From: Chloroflexota bacterium
GTDB lineage: Bacteria > Chloroflexota > Anaerolineae > B4-G1 > SLSP01
Assembly (NCBI GenBank): GCA_019873645.1
Contig: JAIOAX010000015.1
Span: 1-64,000, forward strand
Direction: 5' to 3'
Length of the DNA: 64,000 bases
Shown here: positions 1 to 8,043 of the stretch, one piece after another
Position numbering within the stretch: the first letter of the stretch is position 1
How the letters are laid out: each line of letters opens with the position of its first letter
Notes under the pieces: model-generated
What the model saw: only the letters and a program-made list of their open reading frames with translations
Database searches by the model: none
Told to the model about the DNA's origin: nothing
Program-made: the position numbers and the translations under genes

Positions 1-143
1 GGTTTCAGAAAACCTGTCAGGTTTATCGGTCAGAGAGGCTTTAATCCCCGTAAGGGGTCGGAAACCAAAACCTGACAGGTTTCAGAAAACCTGTCAGGTT
101 TATCGGTCAGAGAGGCTTTAATCCCCGTAGGAGGGGCGGAAAC
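1..143. repeat. CRISPR-like tandem repeat, 77-bp period, running off the left edge
   Basis: Bases 1-52 recur exactly at 78-129. Each period ends in a unit resembling a CRISPR repeat: GCTTTAATCCCCG..., a short CCCC/GGGG dyad, and the terminal GGAAAC (39-65 and 116-143, the second degenerate). The roughly 50-base interval between the units is a palindrome built on ACCTGACAGGTTT and its complement, and the partial interval before the first unit has the same sequence. Either this is the decayed trailer end of an array lying left of the window with a duplicated spacer, or a tandem repeat that only looks like one. No cas gene is visible. Confidence 0.5.
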
Positions 144-325
144 AAGGGTCCCCTGTTCTATACCTACACCGTGGCGGAAATCTTGCACTGGTTAGCGATA
201 GCAGACATAAGCGGGGTATCGAAGACCGTGCGGGGAACTGGCGTTCCCCTGTGAGCCATGGGGGAGCGATTTAACGCCAGATGCCTGGATGCCGGGCGAG
301 TGCTGCTGCTTAACGGCTCCACGTT

Positions 326-359
326 AGAAGGTGGGAACATTCAACCGTTCCCACCTTCT
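326..359. terminator. Perfect 13-bp hairpin after the enolase-family gene
   Basis: AGAAGGTGGGAAC pairs with GTTCCCACCTTCT around an 8-base loop, 12 bases past the stop of the - strand gene at 372-1535. No T-run follows on either strand, so termination is inferred from position and stem strength only. Bases 144-325 show no gene or recognisable element. Confidence 0.5.
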
Positions 360-371
360 CATCGTTTCAGG

Positions 372-1535
372 CTAATCAAAATACGTATCTCCCGGCCACA
401 GCAGCGACCGGGCGACTGTGTCGTTCAGCTCGACGCCGATGCCGGGGGCCTCGGAAACCTGCATCCAGCCGTTGCGGATGAAGGGTTTGTCCCCGTCGCA
501 CAGGTCGTTCCACCAGGGAATGCCGCGTCCGTGAAACTCCAGCACCAGGAAGTTGGCAATCGCCGCGCAGACGTGGCACGCGGCCATCATCCCCAGCGGC
601 GATGAGACGTTGTGCGGCGCGACGGGCACGTAGAAAGCGTCGGCGATGTCGGCGATGCGTTTGGCTTCCATGATGCCGCCCGCCTTCGCAAAGTCCGGCA
701 TAATCACGTCGCAGGCCTGTTCTTGGAGCAGCTCCAGGAATTCAAAGCGCGTGTACTGATTCTCGCCAGTGCAGATGACGGTGCCGGTTTTGGCGCGCAC
801 CTGTGCCAGCGCCGCGATGTTTTCCGCCGGTACCGGCTCTTCCAGCCACAGCAGGCGCAGCGGCTCCACGGCTTTCGCCAGGGTGATCGCCGAAGGGATA
901 TCGAACTGGCCGTGACAATCAATCGCCAGGTCAATCTCGTAGCCGATACCTTCGCGGACGGCGGCAATCAGGTTGATGATGTGCGTCATCTCCCTGGCGC
1001 CCGCTGTCCAGTTGACGGGATCGAGCTTGCCGACGCCGGTATGATCCACATCGAACTTGACCGCGCTGTATCCCTCGTTTTCGATGACCGCGCGGGCCTT
1101 CTCCACATAGGCGGCCGGTGATTCGTCGTCGCCCGCGTGCAGGTCGGCGTAGAGGCGGATTTTGTCGCGGTACTTGCCACCGAGCAGTTTGTAGACCGGC
1201 ACACCCAGCGCCTTGCCGGTGATGTCATAGAGCGCGTTTTCGATGCCGGTGATGGCGAAGATGAGCGGCGGGTTGGAGGTGCCGCCGTAACGTCCCGAAC
1301 GGCGCAACATCTCGTAGAGCGGCCCGGTGTTGGTGGGGTCCTTGCCGATGAGGAAATGCTTCATGGCTTCGATGGCTTTTTTGACGGCGAACCCCGAAGC
1401 GGCCGAGGCGGAGTTGCACTCGCCGGTGCCCACAATCCCGGCATCGGTATAGACGCGGACGAACGTCCATACACTGCCGCCACTATCCGGCTCGTGGCGG
1501 CCGATCACACATGCCTGAACATCGGTAATTTTCAT
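372..1535 (-). CDS. Mandelate racemase/muconate lactonizing enzyme family protein (sugar-acid dehydratase-like)
   Basis: A 387-residue enolase-superfamily enzyme, the normal length for acid-sugar dehydratases of the galactonate/mandelate racemase type. Visible catalytic landmarks are K160 in AVKFDVD, metal ligands D206 (IDCHGQ, with H208), E232 (WLEEPVP) and E258 (CTGENQ), and the general base H308 in APHNVSSP. The product should abstract the alpha-proton of a hydroxy acid and usually eliminate water. The substrate cannot be read from the sequence. AAGGAGA lies about 10 bases upstream of the ATG. The gene stands alone, preceded by a MITE copy and followed by a strong hairpin. A decayed relative lies at 5650-5880. 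Confidence 0.85.
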   Translation of the reverse strand: MKITDVQACVIGRHEPDSGGSVWTFVRVYTDAGIVGTGECNSASAASGFAVKKAIEAMKHFLIGKDPTNTGPLYEMLRRSGRYGGTSNPPLIFAITGIENALYDITGKALGVPVYKLLGGKYRDKIRLYADLHAGDDESPAAYVEKARAVIENEGYSAVKFDVDHTGVGKLDPVNWTAGAREMTHIINLIAAVREGIGYEIDLAIDCHGQFDIPSAITLAKAVEPLRLLWLEEPVPAENIAALAQVRAKTGTVICTGENQYTRFEFLELLQEQACDVIMPDFAKAGGIMEAKRIADIADAFYVPVAPHNVSSPLGMMAACHVCAAIANFLVLEFHGRGIPWWNDLCDGDKPFIRNGWMQVSEAPGIGVELNDTVARSLLWPGDTYFD

Positions 1536-1667
1536 AAATGGTTCATCTCCTTGAAAAAATAGTCTGGTAGTGGTTAGTCAAGCCGTTGCATAACCTGGCT
1601 TTATGCCGGCGAACCGGCGGTTTCTACAAATGCATTGTATAACGGAGGGACGGGAAGGGCAACCGCA

Positions 1668-1869
1668 CGGGGGCATTTCAGGACAGGGCAGGTTTTTTGC
1701 GTTTTCCCCTCTCACCCCCTGCCCCCGCTCTCCCCGCACGCGGGGAGAGCGGGGGGGATTTCTCAAAGGGGGATTTGGGGCGGCGAAGCCGCCCCAAATC
1801 CCCCTCTATCAATCCAAGCGCATTATTTCATAAGTTTATCTGACTTTTTCCTCCAAGTTGAAATGCCCC
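1668..1869. mobile_element. MITE-like element, copy 1, with 8-bp target duplication
   Basis: A 202-bp non-coding element with inverted ends GGGGGCATTTCA (1669-1680) and TGAAATGCCCCC (1859-1870). It is flanked by the direct repeat CAACCGCA (1660-1667 and 1870-1877), a perfect 8-bp target-site duplication. Inside are two strong palindromes, one around CCCCGCTCTCCCC and one around a CCGCCCCAAATCCCCC arm. Copies of the same interior occur at 3909-4095 and, inverted, at 57520-57704. It fills most of the interval between the LysM gene and the enolase-family gene. Confidence 0.8.
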
Positions 1870-1890
1870 CAACCGCATCTTGCATAACGC

Positions 1891-1919
1891 AAAAGCCCCT
1901 CGTGGAGTTCGAGGGGCTT
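1891..1919 (-). terminator. Rho-independent terminator of the LysM gene
   Basis: AAGCCCCTCG and CGAGGGGCTT pair around a 7-base loop. On the - strand the stem runs into TTTTGCG. It lies 18 bases past the stop codon of the LysM gene, which fits an intrinsic terminator. Confidence 0.8.
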
Positions 1920-1937
1920 GCGGGTTCTGATTTGAGC

Positions 1938-2570
1938 CTAGTGCGGCGGCAGGCGCAGTTGCTGCCCGGGGCGGATCAGGTTGGGGTTGGAGATTTGGTC
2001 CCGGTTCAGCTCGAAAATTTCGGGCCAGCGGTTGGCATTGCCCAGCTTTTCTTTGGCGATCTTGCTTAGGCTATCGCCCGGTTGGACAACATAGACGAGT
2101 TTAGCGGCTTCTTCGGCAGCTTTCTTAGCAGCTTCTTCCTCGGCGGCTTTTTTGGCGGCTTCCTCGGCCTCTCTGGCAGCCAGTTTCGCGGCCATTTCGG
2201 CCTCCCGGCGCGCTTCAAATTCGCGCACTTTGGCGAGGGCTTCGGCTTCCTGGCGTGCTTTTTCGCGCGCCTCGGCCTCTAACCGCGCCTTTTCGCGCGC
2301 CTCGGCCTCCGCACGGGCTTTTTCCGCGGCGATGCGGGCGGCTTCAGCTTCGGCAGCCTCTTTGGCCTTTTTCTCGGCTTCGGCTTTCGCACGGTTCTCG
2401 GCGATCTGACGGCGTGTCTCCTCCAGCGCCGCTTCGGCTTCGGCCTTGCGCTTGGCTTCGGCTTCCGCTTCGGCCTCGGCCTTGGCCTTCTCCTTCTCCT
2501 CACGGTCCCCACCGAAGATCTTGCTCAAGATTCCCTTGCCGAATTCCTTCTTTTCCTTTTCGTCTGACAT
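1938..2570 (-). CDS. LysM domain protein with long Ala/Glu/Lys coiled coil
   Basis: A 210-residue protein. Residues about 20-155 are an extremely Ala/Glu/Lys/Arg-rich heptad-like helix predicted to be a long coiled coil. The C-terminal 50 residues are a LysM module (YVVQPGDSLSKIAKEKLGN... ending IRPGQQLRLPP), which binds N-acetylglucosamine polymers such as peptidoglycan. No signal peptide or membrane segment is visible at the N-terminus (MSDEKEKKEF), so either export is by another route or LysM is used inside the cell, as in several BON/LysM-type proteins. A good AGGAGG lies 7 bases before the ATG. The coiled-coil part is low in complexity, so similarity there means little. Confidence 0.85.
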   Translation of the reverse strand: MSDEKEKKEFGKGILSKIFGGDREEKEKAKAEAEAEAEAKRKAEAEAALEETRRQIAENRAKAEAEKKAKEAAEAEAARIAAEKARAEAEAREKARLEAEAREKARQEAEALAKVREFEARREAEMAAKLAAREAEEAAKKAAEEEAAKKAAEEAAKLVYVVQPGDSLSKIAKEKLGNANRWPEIFELNRDQISNPNLIRPGQQLRLPPH

Positions 2571-2691
2571 GTCAAAACCTCCTGTTGACTATGAAAATGA
2601 TCAGCTATTCTAAGAGAAATCCTGGATCAACATGACCCGCGTTTACGGTTGCGCCTGGCACAGTCTTTCTCCAGAATCGCTGTAAAAAACC

Positions 2692-3747
2692 TTACTGACG
2701 CAGCAAAGCCTTCAGAATGCTCTGGGCGATCACCATGCCGGCAGCCTGACGCGGCGTCTGCGCCTGGGACGGTTGTGCGGCAAGCAGCGCCCGAATGAAC
2801 GCTAATCGCGCCACGGCCGGATCGGCGCCGGCCTGTTGCGCTTGCAGATAGGCCAGGCCTGCGGGCAACAGACGCCCTAAAAGGTCGCCCCAATCCGGGC
2901 CGCTGCTTTGCGGCGTTTGACTTTGTTGGGGCTGGGCCGGCTGCGTCCCACCTGTCCCCATCAGCAGGTCGAGTAAACCGCCGAGCGGCGCCTGGGGTTG
3001 CGGCTGCGGTTGCGGTTGCGCCTGGACCTGCGGCTGTTGTGCGCCGCCGGTCCCCATCAGCAGGTCGAGCAAGCCGCCCAACGGCGCTTGCGGTTGCGGC
3101 TGCGGTTGCGCCTGGACCGGTGGCTGTTGCGCGCCGCCGGTCCCCATCAGCAGGTCGAGCAAGCCGCCCAACGGCGCCTGGGGTTGTGGCTGGGGCTGTG
3201 GTTGCGCCTGGACTTGCGGCTCTGGTGCGCCGCCGGTCCCCATCAGCAGATCGAGTAAGCCGCCCAACGGCGCCTGCGGTTGCGGCTGAGGCTGCGGTTG
3301 CGCCTGGACCTGCGGTTGCTGGGCGCCGGCCAATCCCATCACCAGATCCAGCACGCTCCGTGTGGGTTGCTGGGGTTCGGGCGTGCCCTGAGCGGGGACT
3401 GCGCCCAACAGGGTTTCCAGCAGGGTCATGCCATCGGCGCGGGTCAATTGCGTGCGCTCTTCAAATTTCTCGGCTGCCTGGAGCAATCCCTGCGCATAGT
3501 ATTGGCCGGTGCTTCCCTGACCGGCTTCGTTGAGGCGCAGACCGGCATAGCGCAACGCCACGGATGGCGGTTCTTCGCTGTGCGCACGCAGGGCATCGGT
3601 CACGACATGCATGTTGGATACCATGTTGTCGCCATGATTGCGGTTGTAGGCATCGAGGGCATTGATGGTTTCACGTTGTTCGTTGAGGGCCTGAAGGGCT
3701 TGTTCGAACAAATTTACCAGGTCAACCGGCGATTGTGATTCGGACAT
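2692..3747 (-). CDS. DAK2-like N-terminal domain protein with Q/P-rich tandem repeats
   Basis: The start is placed at MSESQSPV because GAGGAGG sits 8 bases upstream; an in-frame ATG 7 codons earlier has no such site. The N-terminal 110 residues (INALDAYNRNHGDNM, later LNEAGQGSTGQ) recall the DAK2/DhaL fold, where DGDxGxNM and GARGNSG are the usual motifs, but the acidic metal ligands are mostly replaced. About residues 140-290 are four tandem units with the pattern PLGGLLDLLMGTGG plus an alternating Q-P-Q-P stretch (DNA about 2930-3340). The C-terminus is again ordinary. The DAK2 assignment is tentative and catalysis seems unlikely. The repeats suggest an extended linker or polymer-like surface. 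Confidence 0.6.
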   Translation of the reverse strand: MSESQSPVDLVNLFEQALQALNEQRETINALDAYNRNHGDNMVSNMHVVTDALRAHSEEPPSVALRYAGLRLNEAGQGSTGQYYAQGLLQAAEKFEERTQLTRADGMTLLETLLGAVPAQGTPEPQQPTRSVLDLVMGLAGAQQPQVQAQPQPQPQPQAPLGGLLDLLMGTGGAPEPQVQAQPQPQPQPQAPLGGLLDLLMGTGGAQQPPVQAQPQPQPQAPLGGLLDLLMGTGGAQQPQVQAQPQPQPQPQAPLGGLLDLLMGTGGTQPAQPQQSQTPQSSGPDWGDLLGRLLPAGLAYLQAQQAGADPAVARLAFIRALLAAQPSQAQTPRQAAGMVIAQSILKALLRQ

Positions 3748-3908
3748 ACAAAAAACCTCCTCAAACAAATCAACTATAGCGCGTCAGGAGTTTATAACCG
3801 CCTGGCCGCCGACAGACGCACCAGAGTAACGTCGGCCTTGTGTTTCGATACCGACTATATATAAATTATATAGGTAATTTCTTAGAAAGTCAAAACTTGA
3901 TGCGCGTG

Positions 3909-4095
3909 AGGGTGCATTTCAGGACGGGGGCAGTTTTTTGAGTTTTCCCCTCTCACCCCCTGCCCCCGCTCTCCCCGCACGCGGGGAGAGCGGGGGATTT
4001 CTCAAAGGGGGATTTTGCGCGGCGAAGCCGCGCAAAATCCCCCTCTATTTACCTCCCCGCCTCCTTTGGGGCGGGGCCGGGGGAGGACGTAAAAG
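3909..4095. mobile_element. MITE-like element, copy 2, one end degenerate
   Basis: It starts with GGGTGCATTTCAGGAC, like copy 1, and carries the same two internal palindromes (CCCCGCTCTCCCC dyad, then GGGGGATTTTGCGCGG and its complement). It continues into CCCTCTATTTACCTCC and a GC-rich stretch shared with 57520-57590. No matching right terminus or target duplication could be found; it merges into the 3' end of the CorC-type gene. The rest of the 3748-4115 interval is an AT-rich stretch (3845-3895) with no gene. Confidence 0.65.
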
Positions 4096-4115
4096 TGCAA
4101 TGTTAGCCCTTAGCC

Positions 4116-5441
4116 TCATTGTGGGTGAGGTGCTGAGATTTCCTGGGCGAGCGGCGTCACCAAAACTTTATCTACCCGTCGCCCGTCCATATCCACAACT
4201 TCAAAACGCCAGCCCTGATATTCAAACCATTCGCCGGCGCTGGGGATGCTTTCCATTTGGTAGATCATCAGCCCGCCGACCGTTTGATAATCCCCCAATC
4301 CTTCGTCGGGCAAGGCCTCGATGTCCAGCAGCTTTTTCAGTCGGTCAACGGGCACCATGCCGTCCAGCAACCATGAGCCATCTTCACGCCGGATGGCTTC
4401 CGGTTCTTCAGGTTCGTCGAGCGCGGGTAAATCGCCCACGATGCTTTCCAGGATGTCGGTATCGGTCACCATGCCCTGAACGACGCCGTATTCATCCACG
4501 ACGACGGCCAGGTGCATGCCTTTTTGTTTGAAGAGGTCCAGCAGTTTGAGGGTGGACATGTTCTCCGGCACGAAGAGCGGTGGGCGCGCCAGGGCGCTCA
4601 AATTCAGAGGTTCGCCGTTCAATTGTTGCGCCAGAATATCTCTGGCGTTCACAACCCCGATGAGATTATCCAGTTCGTCCTTGCTCAACAAAAACCGGGA
4701 GTAGGGGCTGAGGATAATTTTTTTCCGGGTGACTTCCGGCGGGTCCTCTACATCGAGCCACTCGATTTGTGGCCGCGCCGTCATCACCGCGCCGACGCGC
4801 TGCTCATCCAGCCGCAGCACGCTTTCGAGGATATCTTGCTCGGCTTCTTCCAGCACGCCGCTTTGCGCACCTTGTTCGATGAGGATTTCGATTTCTTCCT
4901 GGGTGACGGAGGGTTCGGTGGAAGGTTTGATCTTCAGCAACCACAAAACAAAATCGGTAGAAACGCTCAGCAATTTAACCAACGGCATGGAGAGCGTCGC
5001 CAGGAACTTCATCGGCGCGCTCATGCCGATGGCGATGCGCTCGGCATTGTTGAGCGCGAGTCGCTTGGGCACCAGCTCGCCGATGATGAGCGACAAATAG
5101 GTGAGCAGGACTACCACGATCCCCACGCCGATAGCCTCGCTGTAGGGCCTGAGGACAGGGAGTGCGGCAGCCCAACCGGCGATGGCCTTCGCCAGCGTCA
5201 TCCCGCCGAACGCGCCGGACAGGATGCCGATCAGGGTAATGCCGATTTGAATGGTAGCGAGGAATTTGTTCGGGTCGTCGGTAAGTTGCAGGGCGAGGCG
5301 GGCATAGCGATTGCCTTCCTCGGCCAGTTGTTGCAGACGTGCCTTGCGGGCCGAAACGATCGCCATTTCGGCCATCGAAAGCAGGCCGTTAGAAAACAGC
5401 AAGAGGATGATGACCAGGATCTCTAAAAACGGATCGTTCAT
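4116..5441 (-). CDS. HlyC/CorC-family membrane protein (CNNM/DUF21 + CBS pair)
   Basis: A 441-residue integral membrane protein with the full family layout. The N-terminal DUF21/CNNM transmembrane domain spans about residues 1-190 (hydrophobic helices at 5-28, 60-80, 95-115, 135-155). A tandem CBS pair covers about 205-335 (VGAVMTARPQIEWLDVEDPP, and HLAVVVDEYGVVQGMVTDTDILE), and the C-terminal CorC_HlyC domain about 350-435 (LDGMVPVDRLKKLLDIE). Relatives are linked to magnesium or cobalt efflux or homeostasis; the older 'hemolysin' label should not be read as a toxin. It is monocistronic, with MITE-type elements on both sides. No frame damage is seen. Confidence 0.9.
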   Translation of the reverse strand: MNDPFLEILVIILLLFSNGLLSMAEMAIVSARKARLQQLAEEGNRYARLALQLTDDPNKFLATIQIGITLIGILSGAFGGMTLAKAIAGWAAALPVLRPYSEAIGVGIVVVLLTYLSLIIGELVPKRLALNNAERIAIGMSAPMKFLATLSMPLVKLLSVSTDFVLWLLKIKPSTEPSVTQEEIEILIEQGAQSGVLEEAEQDILESVLRLDEQRVGAVMTARPQIEWLDVEDPPEVTRKKIILSPYSRFLLSKDELDNLIGVVNARDILAQQLNGEPLNLSALARPPLFVPENMSTLKLLDLFKQKGMHLAVVVDEYGVVQGMVTDTDILESIVGDLPALDEPEEPEAIRREDGSWLLDGMVPVDRLKKLLDIEALPDEGLGDYQTVGGLMIYQMESIPSAGEWFEYQGWRFEVVDMDGRRVDKVLVTPLAQEISAPHPQ

Positions 5442-5495
5442 CTGTCAAATCTGAACTTCATGATAGCAGGCTTTCGGCTTCATGCCATATCGCCG

Positions 5496-5649
5496 GGGTG
5501 CATTTCAACTTGGGGGCAAATCTCGCTGTGGCCGGTCTCTGACCGCGCCACAGCGAGATCAGACGCTGCGCAGGCGCGGTCTGGAGACCGGCCTGAGCAG
5601 CGTCCAGTTGCCGTAGCTAATAAATCGCCCCTATCCTGAAATGCCCCCC
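5496..5649. mobile_element. MITE-like element, copy 3, with 8-bp target duplication
   Basis: A 154-bp element running from GGGTGCATTTCAACTT to ATCCTGAAATGCCCCCC, flanked by TATCGCCG at 5488-5495 and 5650-5657, a perfect 8-bp duplication. The interior is a long imperfect hairpin: GGCCGGTCTCTGACCGCGCC pairs with GGCGCGGTCTGGAGACCGGCC. The ends match copy 1 but the interior is of a second type, shared with 52792-52940 and, in pieces, with 15603-15677 and about 36248-36280. Confidence 0.82.
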
Positions 5650-5880
5650 TATCGCCGAATCATACGCAACGCCTGGCCCCGGCCCAGCAGGAACGGCGAC
5701 CGCACCGTTGCGGATGGCGAAATCAGGTTTGATGGCGTGCGCAGCGTCGTAGGAGCTATTGGCATCCACGTAGATTGTCACCGCGTCACCAAAGGTAAGA
5801 CGCGCCAGCGGGATGAGGTATTCCGTGTGCCCCGGCAGCGCGTCGGCGTTCGCGCTCAGATAGATTGGACAATTGTTGCC
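5650..5880 (-). pseudogene. Remnant of an enolase-superfamily (MR/MLE-type) gene
   Basis: On the - strand one frame reads PIYLSANADALPGHTEYLIP, then LARLTFGDAVTIYVDANSSY, then an abrupt join at HAIKPDFAIRNGAVAVPAGP and GPGVAYD. This is the mid-barrel DANSSY strand of mandelate racemase/muconate-cycloisomerase proteins joined to their C-terminal PxGPGxG segment, with the rest of the barrel deleted. A stop (TGA) closes the frame just upstream, at about 5884. The 3' side runs into the target duplication of MITE copy 3, so the element lies inside or at the end of the decayed gene. It is distinct from the intact relative at 372-1535. Confidence 0.65.
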
Positions 5881-5940
5881 TCAACCATTGGTATACCTCC
5901 GCTGCACGCTCGAAGTACTGTCTTGCTTCTCATGCAGCTA

Positions 5941-5968
5941 TTGCCCCTTGCCCCTTGCCCCTTGCCCC
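5941..5968. repeat. Heptamer tandem repeat TTGCCCC x4
   Basis: Four exact TTGCCCC units abut the stop codon of the next gene on the - strand. The same word, in longer units, recurs at 26041-26094. The remaining interval 5881-5940 shows nothing recognisable. Confidence 0.9.
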
Positions 5969-6804
5969 TAGCTGAGCGAGCTTTTGCTGCGTGTCTTCTG
6001 CAATTCTACCTGTGGCATGCGCCGGGCGAGTAGGTCCAGCGATAGCTCAATGGATTCACGGGCTTCATCGGGGGTGGTGGTGCCGATGGTGACCATGTCG
6101 CAGTCGCGGATGGTGTTCCACACGAAGGCCAGCCCGACGATGGGCATGAGCCGCCCCGCCGCCAAAGGCTTGATCGTCATCACGGGCTTTTTGGCATCCC
6201 GGATGATGCGCTGCACCCAGTCCACTTCCACCTGCATCAGGAATCCGGCGGCGTTGTAGATTTGGATGTAGGTTTCGACGTCGGCGCCCATTTTGTCGGC
6301 ATAAACAACCGTTTCCGGCATGTGGGTGGAGAGGCCGGGGATCATGCCGCGCTCGCGGATCATCGCTGTGTACTTATCCAGGTCGCGGATGGTCTTGGTC
6401 ATCCGGTCGGCCAGCGCGTCGGTGATCATCTGGTGCGGCATGCAGAACGTGGCGTGGTATTTCTCCTTGCATGTGTCAAAGACGCGCTCCGGCTCGGATT
6501 CCGCCGGACCGCCGGGCATAATGTTGAAGTGCGGGGTGATGATGCGGGTGATGGCTTTGCCGCTGCGTTGTTCGGCGTCTTGCAGCGCCGCTTCCAGCTT
6601 GTCGGATGTCGGTCCCATCACCGCATCCACGCCGTATTCCAGAAAGACATCCAGGATTGCCGCGATGCTCTTGGGATCGTGATGCGTCTGGATGAATTTG
6701 TCTTTTGCCAGACTGGTGTGTGACCAACCGAGAAACCAGTTGGTGCCGATCAACAAGCGGGGCAGCGAAACCCCTCCTACAATAGTACGTGGAAATTCAA
6801 ACAT
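5968..6804 (-). CDS. Conserved protein of unknown function, TIM-barrel-like
   Basis: A 278-residue soluble protein starting at MFEFPRTI; AGGAGGTG lies 6 bases upstream of this ATG, so nine extra codons of the longest frame are dropped. Alternating beta-strand and helix segments suggest a TIM barrel: LLIGTNWFLGWS, VDAVMGPTSDKLEAAL, RIITPHFNIMPGG, MIPGLSTHMPETVVYAD, EVDWVQRIIRDAKKPVMTIKPLAAGR, MVTIGTTTPDEARESIEL. The closing strand and helix recall aldo/keto-reductase barrels, but no Tyr/Lys/His/Asp tetrad can be assigned. I do not recognise the exact family. It lies upstream of, and co-oriented with, no obvious partner; the ketopantoate-reductase-like gene is 186 bases further along the chromosome on the same strand and could share a transcript. 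Confidence 0.65.
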   Translation of the reverse strand: MFEFPRTIVGGVSLPRLLIGTNWFLGWSHTSLAKDKFIQTHHDPKSIAAILDVFLEYGVDAVMGPTSDKLEAALQDAEQRSGKAITRIITPHFNIMPGGPAESEPERVFDTCKEKYHATFCMPHQMITDALADRMTKTIRDLDKYTAMIRERGMIPGLSTHMPETVVYADKMGADVETYIQIYNAAGFLMQVEVDWVQRIIRDAKKPVMTIKPLAAGRLMPIVGLAFVWNTIRDCDMVTIGTTTPDEARESIELSLDLLARRMPQVELQKTRSKSSLS

Positions 6805-6990
6805 GAGTGCACCTCCTGTATTTATAGTCAACGGATTTAACGGATGAAACGGATTAAGATTTACATCCCAATGGTCATCCGCTTAATTGTAACCCGTTTT
6901 TGGGATTGTGCGAGAGGGTTCTTCAACACAAAAGTAGTCGTTAGTCCCGTAGTCGCAGCAGCCATTGCCGCGCCACTTGCATCCTTGCCG

Positions 6991-7920
6991 TTATGCGGCG
7001 CGCGTCAGCGTCTGCTCCAGGACATGGATGATGCGCACCATGGTCTGATTGATGGGCGTGGGAATGGCGTATTGTGCGCCCAACGCGACGACTTTGCCGC
7101 CAAAGGCTTCGACTTCGGTTTTGCGCCCGGCTTCAATGTCTTGCAGCATCGAGGTTTTGCCCTGCGGAGCGAGGGTGTTAAGGAAGGTGTACCAGTCGGC
7201 GATGTCGGCTTCTTTCAGGTTGATGCCGACGCGCCCGGCCAGCACGATGACCTCGCGCATCAAGGCTTCCATCAATGCCTGCGCCTCCGGCGATGTCTGG
7301 AAGACGCCGTAAGGCGCGCGCATCACCGCCGAAGCCTGGTTCATCCCAACGTTGACCATGAATTTCCACCATAGAATCCGCAGCATATCTACGGGCGTCT
7401 CGTAGGCAATGCCAGCGCGCTCGAAGGCAACCTGCACGCGCCGCACACGTGCGTCAATATGGGTGTTTTCCGCGTTGCCAATGTAGTGTTTGCCGGGCCG
7501 GGTGTAGCTGATGCGATTCCCGTCCCGTTGGGCGTCAATGCCGACGGAAACGGCGTACAGCAGTTTATCCATCCCGTAGACTGCGCCAATGACTTCCTCG
7601 CTGTCCAGCCCGTTCATCACCGAGATGATCGTGGTCTGGTCACCCACGACGGATTTCAAATCCGGGATCGCCTCCGGCAGATGGTGATTTTTCAGCGCCA
7701 CGATGATGAGGTCGGCGGGTGGATTCACGGCGTCGGGATGCAACACGGGGACGGCGTAATGGCGTCCGTTGACGATCAACCCGTCGCGTTTGAGACGTTC
7801 ATGGCGTTCTCCCCGCGCCAGCACGGCCGTGGAGAATTCAGGGACGTCCATAAACTGCGCGGTAAAATAGCCCCCCATCGCCCCCGCGCCGAAAATGACG
7901 ACGTTGTGTATCGGTTGCAT
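6991..7920 (-). CDS. 2-dehydropantoate 2-reductase family protein (PanE/ApbA)
   Basis: A 309-residue NADPH-dependent reductase of the ketopantoate reductase family. The N-terminal Rossmann domain carries IFGAGAMGGYF and the following LIIVALKNHH segment, whose Lys-Asn is the family's catalytic-lysine region. The all-helical C-terminal domain contains LWWKFMVNVGMNQASAVM and the late PTPINQTMVRIIHVLE. The true PanE makes pantoate for coenzyme A, but many paralogues act on other 2-oxo acids, so no gene symbol is given. The start is at MQPIHNVV because TGGAGGAT precedes it by 4-5 bases; the longer frame begins 7 codons earlier without a site. Confidence 0.85.
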   Translation of the reverse strand: MQPIHNVVIFGAGAMGGYFTAQFMDVPEFSTAVLARGERHERLKRDGLIVNGRHYAVPVLHPDAVNPPADLIIVALKNHHLPEAIPDLKSVVGDQTTIISVMNGLDSEEVIGAVYGMDKLLYAVSVGIDAQRDGNRISYTRPGKHYIGNAENTHIDARVRRVQVAFERAGIAYETPVDMLRILWWKFMVNVGMNQASAVMRAPYGVFQTSPEAQALMEALMREVIVLAGRVGINLKEADIADWYTFLNTLAPQGKTSMLQDIEAGRKTEVEAFGGKVVALGAQYAIPTPINQTMVRIIHVLEQTLTRAA

Positions 7921-8043
7921 GGTATCCTCCAGAATCAGCAAATCGGCAAATTCAAAATCCGTTTAATCCGTTGATGCCTTAACATTGTCAACACAAATGA
8001 CATGGAGGACATAATTGTCCTTCCACATCGGTCTATCCCGTTA

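Noticed and set aside
144-325. A gene between the left repeat and the first hairpin
   Set aside because: The open frame there begins in non-coding sequence and runs antisense to the enolase-family gene; no family resemblance or ribosome site.
4512-5426. 304-codon + strand frame over the CorC-type gene
   Set aside because: Antisense to a well-conserved membrane protein; a shadow of its codon bias.
5941-5968. TTGCCCC array as a CRISPR
   Set aside because: The units are 7 bases with no spacers; it is a simple tandem repeat.
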